Part shown: piece after piece, positions 24,441 to 33,100 of the stretch
Position numbering within the stretch: the first letter of the stretch is position 1
Layout of the letters: every line of letters begins with the position of its first letter
Assembly: GCA_007618135.1 (NCBI GenBank)
Contig: PHFX01000018.1
Location: 1 to 36,964, forward strand
Source of the DNA: Candidatus Brocadia sp. WS118
Lineage (GTDB): Bacteria; Planctomycetota; Brocadiia; Brocadiales; Brocadiaceae
Direction: 5' to 3'
DNA: 36,964 bases
Notes under the pieces: generated by a model
The model's input: the letters and a program-made list of their open reading frames with translations, nothing else
Told to the model about the DNA's origin: nothing
The model's database searches: none
Program-made: the position numbers and the translations under genes

Positions 24441-25591
24441 AGAAGATCCGCGTTTTAGAGATGATTGATGATGCCAGTATCGGGGGCGGTCAGGTCCATG
24501 TGTTGATGCTCGCAAAACATCTTAGCCGCGAAACATTCGAGGTCAGTATCGCATGCGCGGGACAGGGTTTCCTGGCAGATGAAGCCAGGGAATTGGGCAT
24601 TGAAGTGATCCCCGTCTCCATGGATAATCGTATCCGGTTCAAAACCTTCCGCGATGTCATCCGGATATTTCGCACGTCAGATTTTGATATCGTCCACACC
24701 CATGGCGGTACCGCCGGTTTTTGGGGACGCATCGGGTCACTTTTCGCCGGTAAACCCATCGGTCGTATCCATAGCTACCATGGCATGCATTACCTGACGA
24801 AAAATTATTCATTCCCCCGACGGTTGCGCATGATGGATCAACTCCTGCTTTCCCTGACAGACAAGGTCATTTGCGTCTGCCTGTCCGATTACCGGAAAGG
24901 ATTGGCTGCAGGTATCGTAAGTAAAAAGAAGGGTGTTATCATCCACTATGGTATTGAAAAAGAAAGGTTCCAGACCTCCGGACACAGGGAGGCACTGAGA
25001 AACAAATACGGACTGGACGAATCTGACTTGATATTTGGAAACGTCGGGCGTCTCCACGTGCAAAAGGGTCAACGCTACCTCCTTGAGGCATTTCAATTAG
25101 TTAAAAATAGGCACTCACACACCCGGTTATGGATTATCGGGGAGGGAGAACTGAAGGATGAGTTAGAGAAGCTGTCGCAAGACTTAGGGATCCATGAATC
25201 GGTTCACTTTTTGGGTGCAAGGACGGATGTCCATGAGCTTTTGTCCGCCATTGATATCTTTATTTTACCCTCTCTGTGGGAGGGGCAACCCATATCAATT
25301 ATGGAGGCAGGCGCTGCCGGAAAACCCGTAATTGCCACAAACATTGATGGCATTGCAGACCTTTTGGATAACGAAAAAAACGCACTCTTGGTGCCGGTAA
25401 AAGACGCCCATAGCCTCGCAATGGCCATGATGAGGCTCATCGAAGATGCCGGATTGCGAAACCGCCTCTCTGCGGCAATACAAGCTACCATATCCGAAAG
25501 TTTTACCGTTGAAAACATGGCGAAGAACATGGGAGACCTTTATCGGGAGACCCTCCATCCCGGCTTCGGAAAGGGTAGCAGTCAATTTTAA
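24431..25591 (+). CDS. Family 4 glycosyltransferase
   Basis: 386 residues from ATG 24431, overlapping the previous gene by ten bases; the in-frame start at 24401 would add ten residues of no clear meaning. The acceptor half has ASIGGGQVHVLMLAKHL (residues 15-31) and FDIVHTHGGTAGFWGRI. The donor half has IFGNVGRLHVQKGQRYLLEAF and LPSLWEGQPISIMEAGAAGKPVIATNIDG with the E-x7-E pair. The closest pattern is the general capsule/O-antigen GT4 group. It is the last gene of the plus-strand run. A family A repeat follows seven bases after the stop, and no separate terminator is evident. Confidence 0.9.
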   Translation: MPVKKIRVLEMIDDASIGGGQVHVLMLAKHLSRETFEVSIACAGQGFLADEARELGIEVIPVSMDNRIRFKTFRDVIRIFRTSDFDIVHTHGGTAGFWGRIGSLFAGKPIGRIHSYHGMHYLTKNYSFPRRLRMMDQLLLSLTDKVICVCLSDYRKGLAAGIVSKKKGVIIHYGIEKERFQTSGHREALRNKYGLDESDLIFGNVGRLHVQKGQRYLLEAFQLVKNRHSHTRLWIIGEGELKDELEKLSQDLGIHESVHFLGARTDVHELLSAIDIFILPSLWEGQPISIMEAGAAGKPVIATNIDGIADLLDNEKNALLVPVKDAHSLAMAMMRLIEDAGLRNRLSAAIQATISESFTVENMAKNMGDLYRETLHPGFGKGSSQF

Positions 25592-25597
25592 AAATTA

Positions 25598-25790
25598 GTA
25601 ACAATTTAACTTTTTGAAAAACCCGTACATTTAAGTGTAATAAACACAGAACAAAATGCGTAGCGCGTGTGTTGTCCCCCGCTGGCGGGGGTTAGGGGGT
25701 GGATTTCCCCCGCCAAATGCCGACCACGCTTGTCCTCGACTACGATCGGGGAAGGGATCGGCGCTACATTTTTCAAAAAACTAAATTGTA
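25598..25790. repeat. Family A element A4 with terminal inverted repeats
   Basis: GTAACAATTTAACTTTTTGAAAAA at the left and TTTTTCAAAAAACTAAATTGTA at the right (25769-25790) are inverted copies of about 22 bases. The inside differs from the other A copies: it holds GCGTAGCGCG...GCGCTAC and GC-rich palindromes (CCCCCGCTGGCGGGGG) related to family D. This is the copy where the MITE-like ends are clearest. Confidence 0.75.
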
Positions 25791-26176
25791 GGTTTAGGAA
25801 TTTCAAAATTGCGGTTGTAGAGCGACGAGCCTCGTCGCTTTACATTGAAAAGCAGTACGCCGAATATCGAATATCGAACAAGGAATGTTGAATGATGAAG
25901 CAGGGACACGGAGCACCGTGTCCCTGCTAAATTCCTTGTTCTGCGGTTCGATGTTCTCTTTAAATAAGTCGCCGGAGACCTGATTAAATGTACAGGAATT
26001 TCAATTACCCCCCATAATCCCCCCGTAAACGGGGGGACACAGGGGGGTGGCCACAAACAAAGTCGCCGAAGGCCTAATTTAATCGTGTAGGAGCTCACCG
26101 ATACAAAGCCACGAAGAGCCCTGCGAAAAATATCATCGCTTCCTCCGGTTAATACGCCGCTCTCCGGCTATAATTT
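25791..26176. repeat. Intergenic region with family C repeat (reverse) and small hairpins
   Basis: 25815-25845 holds AGCGACGAGCCTCGTCGCT, a perfect small hairpin. 25900-25930 has GACACGGAGCACCGTGTC, another hairpin. 25965-26090 is the reverse copy of the 13695 repeat, with CCCCCCGTAAACGGGGGG and CGCCGAAGGCCTAATTTAA. No credible gene is present. Confidence 0.6.
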
Positions 26177-26749
26177 TCATCGGGAAAAAAACAGATGCAA
26201 ACTTTTGCGCACGGCCAGGGAAAAAACCCGTATTCCCCTGGAGAGAAAAGACATTCGTTGCTTGAAACAAAGCCCAAAACACCTTTGTTTGAGATGTCTC
26301 GCAGTGCCATGTATTTTGGCGAAAGACAACGCACCCACCGCAATCAACCACCCCAACACCTGCCACACGAGAGTATCGAAACGCACATGCCGATCCCCCC
26401 TTTTCACGGCAAGCACCCTGCCAACAATCTGGTTATCGCTCAGGGGATCGTCAAAATAAGGGACGTTATCTCCTTTCGTGACGAGGCGGTATCCGGCATC
26501 AGTTCTCCCGATACTCAGCACCCGATGGGCAATCAGCACGCCTTCAAGCCGGAAGACAATCACGTCACCACGGCGTATACCCGCGCATCCGAGTGACACT
26601 AACACCTGGTCACCTTCACGGATGATGGGATACATACTTCTGCCGGTAACAGAAACATAGTGCTGTCCTTTTGCCTTACGCCACAGGTCAAGCACCGCTT
26701 CCATGACAGGAGGTTGCATATTCTTCTGACCGGTATTCTGCATAAGCAT
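26177..26749 (-). CDS. S26-family signal peptidase (SipW/S24-like)
   Basis: 190 residues. GRSMYPIIREGD holds the nucleophile Ser38, and the general base is probably His75 in GVLIAHRVLSI, the Ser-His arrangement of archaeal, ER and SipW-type signal peptidases rather than the Ser-Lys of LepB. RGDVIVFR (60-67) and TKGDNVPYFDDPL (91-103) are the further conserved boxes. A hydrophobic segment (LVWQVLGWLIAVGALSFA) follows at about 127-144, so the catalytic part would precede one C-terminal membrane anchor. Stand-alone peptidases of this kind accompany many exopolysaccharide and surface-protein loci. Their substrates are usually a few dedicated exported proteins. The start is uncertain between 26749 and 26719. 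Confidence 0.82.
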   Translation of the reverse strand: MLMQNTGQKNMQPPVMEAVLDLWRKAKGQHYVSVTGRSMYPIIREGDQVLVSLGCAGIRRGDVIVFRLEGVLIAHRVLSIGRTDAGYRLVTKGDNVPYFDDPLSDNQIVGRVLAVKRGDRHVRFDTLVWQVLGWLIAVGALSFAKIHGTARHLKQRCFGLCFKQRMSFLSRGIRVFSLAVRKSLHLFFSR

Positions 26750-26802
26750 CGTAAAGATATCGTTCTCTTATTTTGTTTGTAACCATGTAATACCTTAAAA
26801 AA

Positions 26803-27044
26803 GGTAGCGCCGATCCTTTATGGTCGGCCAACCATCCAACAAACACGACACAACACCCATCCCTCGTGATTATTCCGGCGGGGTAATGCCAGGCTCAAAT
26901 TGTCGCACACGCCAGGCGGGGGACAAGCCGCCCGCGCTACGATATGCCTTCGCAAATCCGAAATCCGACATACGAAATCCGAAATCTGTGATGAGCGGAA
27001 TCAAACCATCTGTCATCTGACAACTGGCAACTGGCAACTGGTAT
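26803..27044. repeat. Family D repeat block D1 behind the delta-60 gene
   Basis: GTAGCGCCGATCCTTTATGGTCGGCC, then GGCGGGGGACAAGCCGCCCGCGCTACGATATGCC, then a tandem of 9-base-like units (AAATCCGAAATCCGAC...), GTGATGAGCGGA, and a final stutter of CAACTGG units that runs up to the stop codon at 27045. The same order of parts is found at 28821, 33783 and 36077. Confidence 0.8.
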
Positions 27045-28463
27045 CTATTTTTTCACCTTCACCTTTTCCGGCCCGTGCATCGTGCTTACGCCATGTGTGT
27101 CCACGTCTTCCAGATTGTAATAATACGTACCTCTGGCCGGCGGCGTATCCTCATAGTGGTAACTGGCACCGGCAGTGGCATCTCCTTGAGCCGGAATGAG
27201 CGTGTCGTTGATCTTTTTATAGTTGCCATCCCTGAGCCTGGAACGGTAGAGGTTGAAGCCGCCATTATCCACCTCCGTGGCCGTTTCCCATGCAAGGGTC
27301 ACCGTGCCGTCTTCATTTGCCTCACCTGTAAAAGATAGCAGTTCTACATATGTGGGATTGCCAGACTGATACCGCACTACGGCAAAATCATAATTGCCGC
27401 TAATATTGCTATATCCTGCGACCACGATCTTGCCGTCCGACTGGATCGCCACGCCATTCGCCTGATCCTCACCACTTCCGATAGCCGTGGTAACCTTGCC
27501 GTCGGTGTCAAAGGTCGTATCGAGCGAGCCGTTCGTATTGTAACGCACTACGGCAAAATCAAAGTTGACGCCATTCGAGCTATGCCCTGCGACCACGATC
27601 TTGCCGTCCGACTGGATCGCCACGCCATTCGCATAATCAGAACTGCTGATATCCGTGGTAACCTTGCCGTCTGTGTCAAAGCCCGTATCGGGCGAGCCGT
27701 CCGTATTGTAACGCACTACGGCAACATCATAATTGCCGCTAATAATGCTATATCCAGCGACCACGATCTTGCCGTCCGACTGGATCGCCACGCCATACGC
27801 AAAATCATGACTGCTTCCGATATCCGTGGTAACCTTGCCGTCTGTGTCAAAGGTCGTATCGAGCGAGCCGTCCGTATTGTAACGCACTACGGCAAAATCA
27901 TAAGTGGCGCCATTCAAGCTCCTTCCTGCGACCACGATCTTGCCGTCCGACTGGATCGCCACGCCATACGCAAAATCATTACCACTTCCGATAGCCGTGG
28001 TAACCTTGCCGTCTGTGTCAAAGCTCGCATCGGGCGTTCCATCCGTATTGTAACGCACTACGGCAAAATCATAATTGTCGTTAATAATCCTATATCCTGC
28101 GACCACGATCTTGCCGTCCGACTGGATCGCCACGCCATTCGCCCGATCCTCACCACTTCCGATAGCCGTGGTAACCTTCCCGTCGGTGTCAAAGCTCGCA
28201 TCGGGCGTTCCATCCGTATTGTAACGCACTATGGCAAAATCATCATTGACGCCATTCCAGCTCCTTCCAGCGACCACGATCTTGCCGTCCGACTGGATCG
28301 CCACGCCATACGCCTGATCCTCACCACTTCCGATAGCCGTGGTAACCTTGCCGTCTCCGTCAAAGGTTGTATCCAGGTCACCATCCGCTGCAAATGTTGT
28401 CGCTTGCGATATAAAACCCATCACTGCAAAACAAAATGTACATATAATCCTTCTTAGTGTCAT
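27045..28463 (-). CDS. Secreted delta-60-repeat protein with shared C-terminal module
   Basis: 472 residues from ATG 28463, with GAAAGGGGGG seven bases upstream. A signal peptide ends near TTFA before ADGDLD. Six units of about 58 residues follow, each with GVAIQSDGKIVVAG and FAVVRYNTDGSxDTTFDTDGKVTT, matching the delta-60 repeat domain (TIGR02608), which is thought to form a beta-propeller in exported proteins. From about residue 375 comes the module shared with the proteins at 33998 and 36230: VELLSFTGEANEDG, LAWETATEVDN, NLYRSRLRDG, YHYEDTPP and finally STMHGPEKVKVKK. There is no membrane helix or PEP-CTERM motif at the end. Function: an extracellular surface protein, ligand unknown. The repeats are nearly identical in DNA (174-base period), so expansion or contraction is likely. 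Confidence 0.88.
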   Translation of the reverse strand: MTLRRIICTFCFAVMGFISQATTFAADGDLDTTFDGDGKVTTAIGSGEDQAYGVAIQSDGKIVVAGRSWNGVNDDFAIVRYNTDGTPDASFDTDGKVTTAIGSGEDRANGVAIQSDGKIVVAGYRIINDNYDFAVVRYNTDGTPDASFDTDGKVTTAIGSGNDFAYGVAIQSDGKIVVAGRSLNGATYDFAVVRYNTDGSLDTTFDTDGKVTTDIGSSHDFAYGVAIQSDGKIVVAGYSIISGNYDVAVVRYNTDGSPDTGFDTDGKVTTDISSSDYANGVAIQSDGKIVVAGHSSNGVNFDFAVVRYNTNGSLDTTFDTDGKVTTAIGSGEDQANGVAIQSDGKIVVAGYSNISGNYDFAVVRYQSGNPTYVELLSFTGEANEDGTVTLAWETATEVDNGGFNLYRSRLRDGNYKKINDTLIPAQGDATAGASYHYEDTPPARGTYYYNLEDVDTHGVSTMHGPEKVKVKK

Positions 28464-28820
28464 CTCGTTACCCCCCTTTCTTAAAGTTAATTCATACTAT
28501 TATCCATCAACTTCTTGTTTTTGTAACAATTTAGCTTTTTGAAAAGCCCGTACATTTATGTGTGATCAATACAAAACGGAATACGTAGCGCGGGTGGTTC
28601 ATCCCCCGCCCAATGCCGACCGCGCTACGATATGCCTTCTCAAATCCGACATCCGAAATCCGAAATCTGTGATGAGCGAAGCCGAACCACCTGATATCTG
28701 GCATCTGTCCCCTGGCCTCTGTCATTGCGAGGGCGATAGCCCGAAGCAATCTCTATGGTCTGGATTGCTTCGCTTCGCTCGCAATGACAACGTTCTTTTT
28801 ATGTTTACTATAATAATTAA
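28464..28820. repeat. Family A end (A5), family D block D2 and a TCATTGCGAG hairpin
   Basis: 28523 on: GTAACAATTTAGCTTTTTG and the CCCGTACATTTATGTG segment shared with 25598. 28578-28718: a D block (CGTAGCGCGGGTGG...GCGCTACGATATGCC and ATCCGAAATCCGAAA stutter). 28721-28788: GTCATTGCGAG paired with CTCGCAATGAC, and an inner CGAAGCAATC/GATTGCTTCG pair, a palindromic element of a type found in many genomes. No gene. Confidence 0.7.
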
Positions 28821-29049
28821 TAACGTAGCGCCGATCCTTCATGGTCGGCCAACCATGCACACAACACCCGCAAGGCAACCCCAATCCCCCGTTGTCGCCC
28901 CAAATGGCGGGGGATGAACCGCCCGCGCTACGATATGCCTTCTCAAATCCGAAATCCGACATCCGAAATCCGAAATCTGTGGTAAGCGAAGCTGAACCAT
29001 CGGGCATCTGACACCTGGCAACTGACAACTAACAACTGGTATCTGTCAT
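28821..29049. repeat. Family D repeat block D3
   Basis: The first 129 bases (28821-28949) match 33783-33911 with only about two differences that I can see. The ATCCGAAATCCGAC stutter, GTAAGCGAAGC and the CAACTGACAACTAACAACTGG stutter then lead straight into the remnant at 29050. A complete gene with the shared module is absent here. Confidence 0.85.
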
Positions 29050-29088
29050 CTACTTCCTCACCCTTACCTTCTCCGGCCCGTGCATCGC
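29050..29088 (-). pseudogene. Remnant of the shared C-terminal module (last 13 codons of a lost gene)
   Basis: Read on the minus strand, this encodes AMHGPEKVRVRK and a TAG, the exact ending of the surface-protein module found at 27045, 33998 and 36230. Upstream the likeness stops abruptly and an in-frame TAA follows at 29103-29101. The remnant sits in the same position relative to a family D block as the intact genes do. It is most simply a deletion scar of a fourth module-bearing gene. Confidence 0.75.
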
Positions 29089-29186
29089 GGGTTCACTTTG
29101 TTACTCGATTCTATGTTATTGTGCTTGACTTCTCAAAAAACCGACCATAGAATTACTTTTATATAAAATTCCTTACCCGATTGGGC

Positions 29187-29215
29187 TTGACAAAGGACGG
29201 TATTTACACTAAAAG
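29187..29215 (+). promoter_or_regulatory. Candidate sigma-70-type promoter of the toxin-antitoxin pair
   Basis: TTGACA at 29187-29192 and TAAAAG at 29210-29215 are separated by 17 bases. The -10 box is imperfect. It lies about 57 bases before the antitoxin start. Confidence 0.45.
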
Positions 29216-29271
29216 TAAATTCATGCAAAAATTAGTATTTAATATAATTTTTTCAAAAAGGGACAATTCCC

Positions 29272-29487
29272 ATGAAGCCGACAGTTTTACATGGCACTAT
29301 TGATATGCTCCATAAGATTGAAACTATTGAGAAAGAGATTATGGATTTAAAGTTAACCGTTCTCAAGGAACTTACTCCAACTGGCAAAAAAGTTATATCG
29401 CTCAAGGGTATTCTCAAAGGGGTGGATATTACCGATGGAGAGGTAACTTTCGCGAAGAAGTCCTTGTATAGCAAAATAGAAATATAA
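29272..29487 (+). CDS. Putative antitoxin of a VapBC-like pair
   Basis: 71 residues from ATG 29272 with AAAAGGGA ten bases upstream. The N-terminal half is a charged amphipathic helix (LHKIETIEKEIMDLKLTVLKEL) that could form a coiled-coil dimer. The C-terminal half is GKKVISLKGILKGVDITDGEVTFAKKSLY, with an SLKGILKG phrase seen in small antitoxins where it can dock on a PIN toxin. It lacks an obvious ribbon-helix-helix or AbrB motif. The call rests mainly on position: its stop is only seven bases before the PIN-domain gene. It would neutralise the toxin and probably repress the pair. Confidence 0.7.
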   Translation: MKPTVLHGTIDMLHKIETIEKEIMDLKLTVLKELTPTGKKVISLKGILKGVDITDGEVTFAKKSLYSKIEI

Positions 29488-29494
29488 AGGTTTT

Positions 29495-29884
29495 ATGAAC
29501 TTTATAACGGATACACACGCCCTTCTCTGGTGGTTTACAGACAGTCCTAAAATAAGTCCAAAGGCATCAGCGGCCTTTGAAAAATGTGAAAAAGGTGAGA
29601 ATGTAATCTTTGTGCCTTCAATTGTCATTGCAGAGGCATTGAGCATCTTTGAAAAAAAACGCATCTCTTTTAACTTTAAGAAACTCTTTAAAGAAATACA
29701 TGATAGTGAAAATTTTACGCTCATAGCGCTTGATTATCCCATTCTCCAGAAGATGATTACTCTGGAAGACATCACTGAACTTCACGATAAAATAATCGTC
29801 TCAACCGCAAAATATCTCAGCCTTCCCATAATCACCAAAGACGAAACTCTTCACAAGCTCCCCAATATAAAAACCATCTGGTAA
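29495..29884 (+). CDS. PIN-domain ribonuclease toxin (VapC-like)
   Basis: 129 residues, the usual VapC length. The acidic active-site residues are visible: Asp6 (ITDTHALLWW), Glu47 (IVIAEAL), Asp98 (LHDKIIVSTAKYL) and Asp116 (IITKDETL). They coordinate Mg or Mn for RNA cleavage in the cytoplasm. TDTHALLWWF at the start marks the subgroup that resembles proteins annotated as type II VapC. It forms a two-gene unit with the preceding antitoxin. Placed in a repeat-rich stretch next to a deleted surface gene, the pair may stabilise the region or have arrived with it. Confidence 0.9.
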   Translation: MNFITDTHALLWWFTDSPKISPKASAAFEKCEKGENVIFVPSIVIAEALSIFEKKRISFNFKKLFKEIHDSENFTLIALDYPILQKMITLEDITELHDKIIVSTAKYLSLPIITKDETLHKLPNIKTIW

Positions 29885-30134
29885 TAAATACTTTGTTGCC
29901 CACCAATAATTTTACTCTACGCATCCTCATGCGGTTTTAGGTTTTTAACCATGACTCAGGTGTTTTACAATGGTAACGCCGCAATAAAAATACAAATTAT
30001 CGTAAATCCCGAATCGTAAATTCTACATCTTGTGGGGGACAAGCCACCCGCGCTACGCGATGCCTTCTCAAATCCGACATCCGACATCCGACATCCGAAT
30101 TCCGAATTCCGAAATCCAAACTCCGAACCCTATC
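29885..30134. repeat. Intergenic stretch with family D fragment D4
   Basis: 30033-30055 has GGGGGACAAGCCACCCGCGCTACGCG, followed by GATGCCTTCTCAAATCCGACATCCG and a stutter of ATCCGAC/AATTCCG units to about 30125. It sits immediately behind the stop of the C25 peptidase gene at 30135. No terminator is recognised for the toxin gene. Confidence 0.7.
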
Positions 30135-33100
30135 TCACGGTGCCGCTTCTATGGTAAACGGGGCGTCCGAAGTATCCTTGCCCTTTTTCCTGCCGGAGGC
30201 ATCATATCCTATCACCTGGATGAGGCACTTATTCTTATCTTTTGTCAGGACGGGCACCTTCCAGTCGTAACTCGTACCTTCCACGTTTTTCGCTATCTTT
30301 TTCCACGAATTTCCCTTATTCAGAGAATATTTTACGGTAAATTTCACCATATCCTGTGGTGCCGTCCACTGAATGGTATACGTGGACCCTGCGGTTACTA
30401 TTTCACCCCCGTTCGGCACGTTCACCGATAATGATGCCTCGTCAGAAACGCCAAGCCGCGTAAGCGGATCGCCAAAAAGCACAAAGGTTTCCACCAATTC
30501 ACCCCAGGTTTTGCTCTTGGCATAGGTGGAAATCTTGGCATTGGTCGTGGCAGCGCCAAGACCGTACAGGTTATACTGGAAGAAATCTTCATACAATTCG
30601 CCGATGAGTATCCGGTGACCGGACGTGTAACTCAGGGCGGTAGGCGCCCAGACGGCTATCGCCCCATCTTCTTTCAGCAGTTGAAACTGCTCGGCAACGG
30701 ATATTTGAGGGTTTGTGCCCGTAAAAAACCCATTGAGGCAATTCGCCGTCGTCACCATGGTCAGCTTGTTCGTGTTGTTTAATGATGTGATGTCGGAAGT
30801 GCCAAAAATACTTTTATCATTATTGTCCCATAATCCCCACCGGTTCACAGCGCCATGACCCGTATAGTTCGTGAGCAGGCTTCCCTTATCGATGTAACCG
30901 ATAATATCCTTTGTCGGATTCCCTGAGGAATAGGCGCTTACGTATACCTTATTTGCCGTGTAGTCATCGGGCAATAAACCGGCAAGCTGCTCCGACATCT
31001 CTTCAAATGAAGCATCGTCATCGTCTGCCACCAGCAGTGCATTCCTGTTCCATGGCGCCTTTGGGGGATTCTTTTCATATGAAATAATCTTGTCGACAAC
31101 GTCCGCAGCCTCTGATTTTGTCTGCACACTGAGCCGGCCAAGATACATATCGGGAAGGATATCATCTCCGCTCACCAGGACAAACCAGTTATCTGATGGC
31201 GTTTCTCCCAGGATGTCCGTCTCAATATTCTGGGATGGCACATAGTTTAACGTGCCGGTTTTATAAAGATCCCGAAAATCCTGACAGGCGTCGCCCACCA
31301 ACAGGACATATGCGGGCGTCGGTGTAATCCAGTTGTTGTACGTGTAGGTCAAAAAGTCCCGGATAGCCTGTGGATGGAAGATGCCATCGTTAAATTCGTC
31401 ATAAATATCCCCAACCTTGACCACAGCCACGTTCCAGCCGGCTTCACTCCGGTAGTCAGCAAGCTTCTGAGCGCTGCTATAAAAATCCTCGTGGGTAATG
31501 ATGAGATAATCCGCCCTGTTGCCTGCAGATTTCCAGGATGAAGGCTCATCGCTTTCGATGCTGGCTGCCGATTTATACCGTGAAGACGTCAGCGCCAGAT
31601 ACTGCGTTCCTGTCTGGGCATCGTCCTCGAATTGCAGCGTATAGGTATTCCCTTTGGACAAGACATTGGTATTGGCAACGAGCGCCACGCTGGTGGGATC
31701 CGTCACGTCGAAGACCGCTATAGCATTACTGCCGAAACCGGCAACCTCAAATTGAAACGTGCCTTGTGCCGGCGCGCCGAACAGCAGTTCGTCATCCTCT
31801 GCCACATAGGTATCCAGATAGTCGATTTCGATCCAATTCATAAAAACCTGTTCCACCGTAGCGCCGGTATCGCCTGGCAGCTCCAGGCGCACCGCATTCG
31901 TTCCCTCATGCAGCGCCGGATGTAACACCGTTGTTGTGTGGTCATGGATAATCTGACCATCCCACGTCTGGTCATCCACTTCCGCGCCATTCAGATATAT
32001 TTTTGTATGGTGGTCGGGATTTACGTCCTGAATCCCGGTACGCCCCTTTAATCTCACCCTTACGGTTGCCGTACCGGCCGCCTTTGAGATATGATTCAGA
32101 CTCAGGGAATAGTCCACTGAAGCCGGCGCAGTAAGCTGATAGTCCCAGAACCAATGGTCCTCACTCCCGCCGTTAGGCATCGTTTGCCAATATTCACTGT
32201 CTCTCTCCGCATGCACGGTCGCAGGAAAGTATTCCGGAATAACGGCCTTTCCCGAAAGTGCGCCATCCACGGTACCCATGCGCTTGCCGGCGCCGCTACC
32301 GGCGGTCAGCCAGTAAATATTTTTCGTTGTGTAAATATCCTTGTTTGCGATGCCATAAAACAGGATGAAATCGTCCGTATTGAATACACCGTCATCCTCG
32401 CCGGATACAAGAATGGGAATTTCAGCGCCGCGGTTGCTTATTTTAATTGTCCGGGGGTCTGTATTTTTAAGATTCAGCCCGGCACCGGAAAGATCATGAT
32501 AGTCAAGCCGGTAGATACCGTCTTCGGTAACACCAATTTTAATAGCCGTTCCGTCGCTGCTTTTCTCAATAACGTCTTTACCTTCAGCCGCCGGATCCGT
32601 GTGCGGTATTTCAGGAGCAGATACCGGACGCTTCAGGACGTCGTAATTTAAAAGAAGGCTTTTTAACATCTCTTCGTAGGCAGGACTGGTTCCTGGCGTC
32701 TTACGGGACGACGACACCTGCCGGGCATCCCATGCAATCTTTACCAGGATACGCCGGTAAAAACGCACCGTGCCTTCAACCGGATTATACTGCACCGGAT
32801 AAAATTGCACCTGAGCCACAGCCTGATCGCGCAGGTATCCCCTGTAACCGATACCCGCAATTGCTTCGGGATAAAAGGCATTGGTCTGGTAAATATCCCC
32901 GTCTGTGAGAAAGGTTTTCTCTATACCCCCTTCATGGAAATCGTTCAGATTATTTCCCATAACCTTCCACCCCGGCGCCGGTGGCAGGCGATACCCGTAC
33001 ACCGACTCAAAGCTGGCGTCTATAACGTGCAGGGAAACGCCGTCAATGGCCGGAATCCCTATCAATGCGCCGCTCACAGGCACCTGGGGTTTGCCCGGTC

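Noticed and set aside
27582-28457. 291-residue open frame on the plus strand
   Set aside because: It is the antisense of the delta-60 repeats. The periodic GC-rich DNA keeps several frames open, and the minus frame has the signal peptide, ribosome-binding site and known repeats.
28721-28788. Possible tRNA or small RNA because of the strong palindrome
   Set aside because: The TCATTGCGAG...CTCGCAATGA pattern is a common dispersed palindrome with no cloverleaf or anticodon arm.
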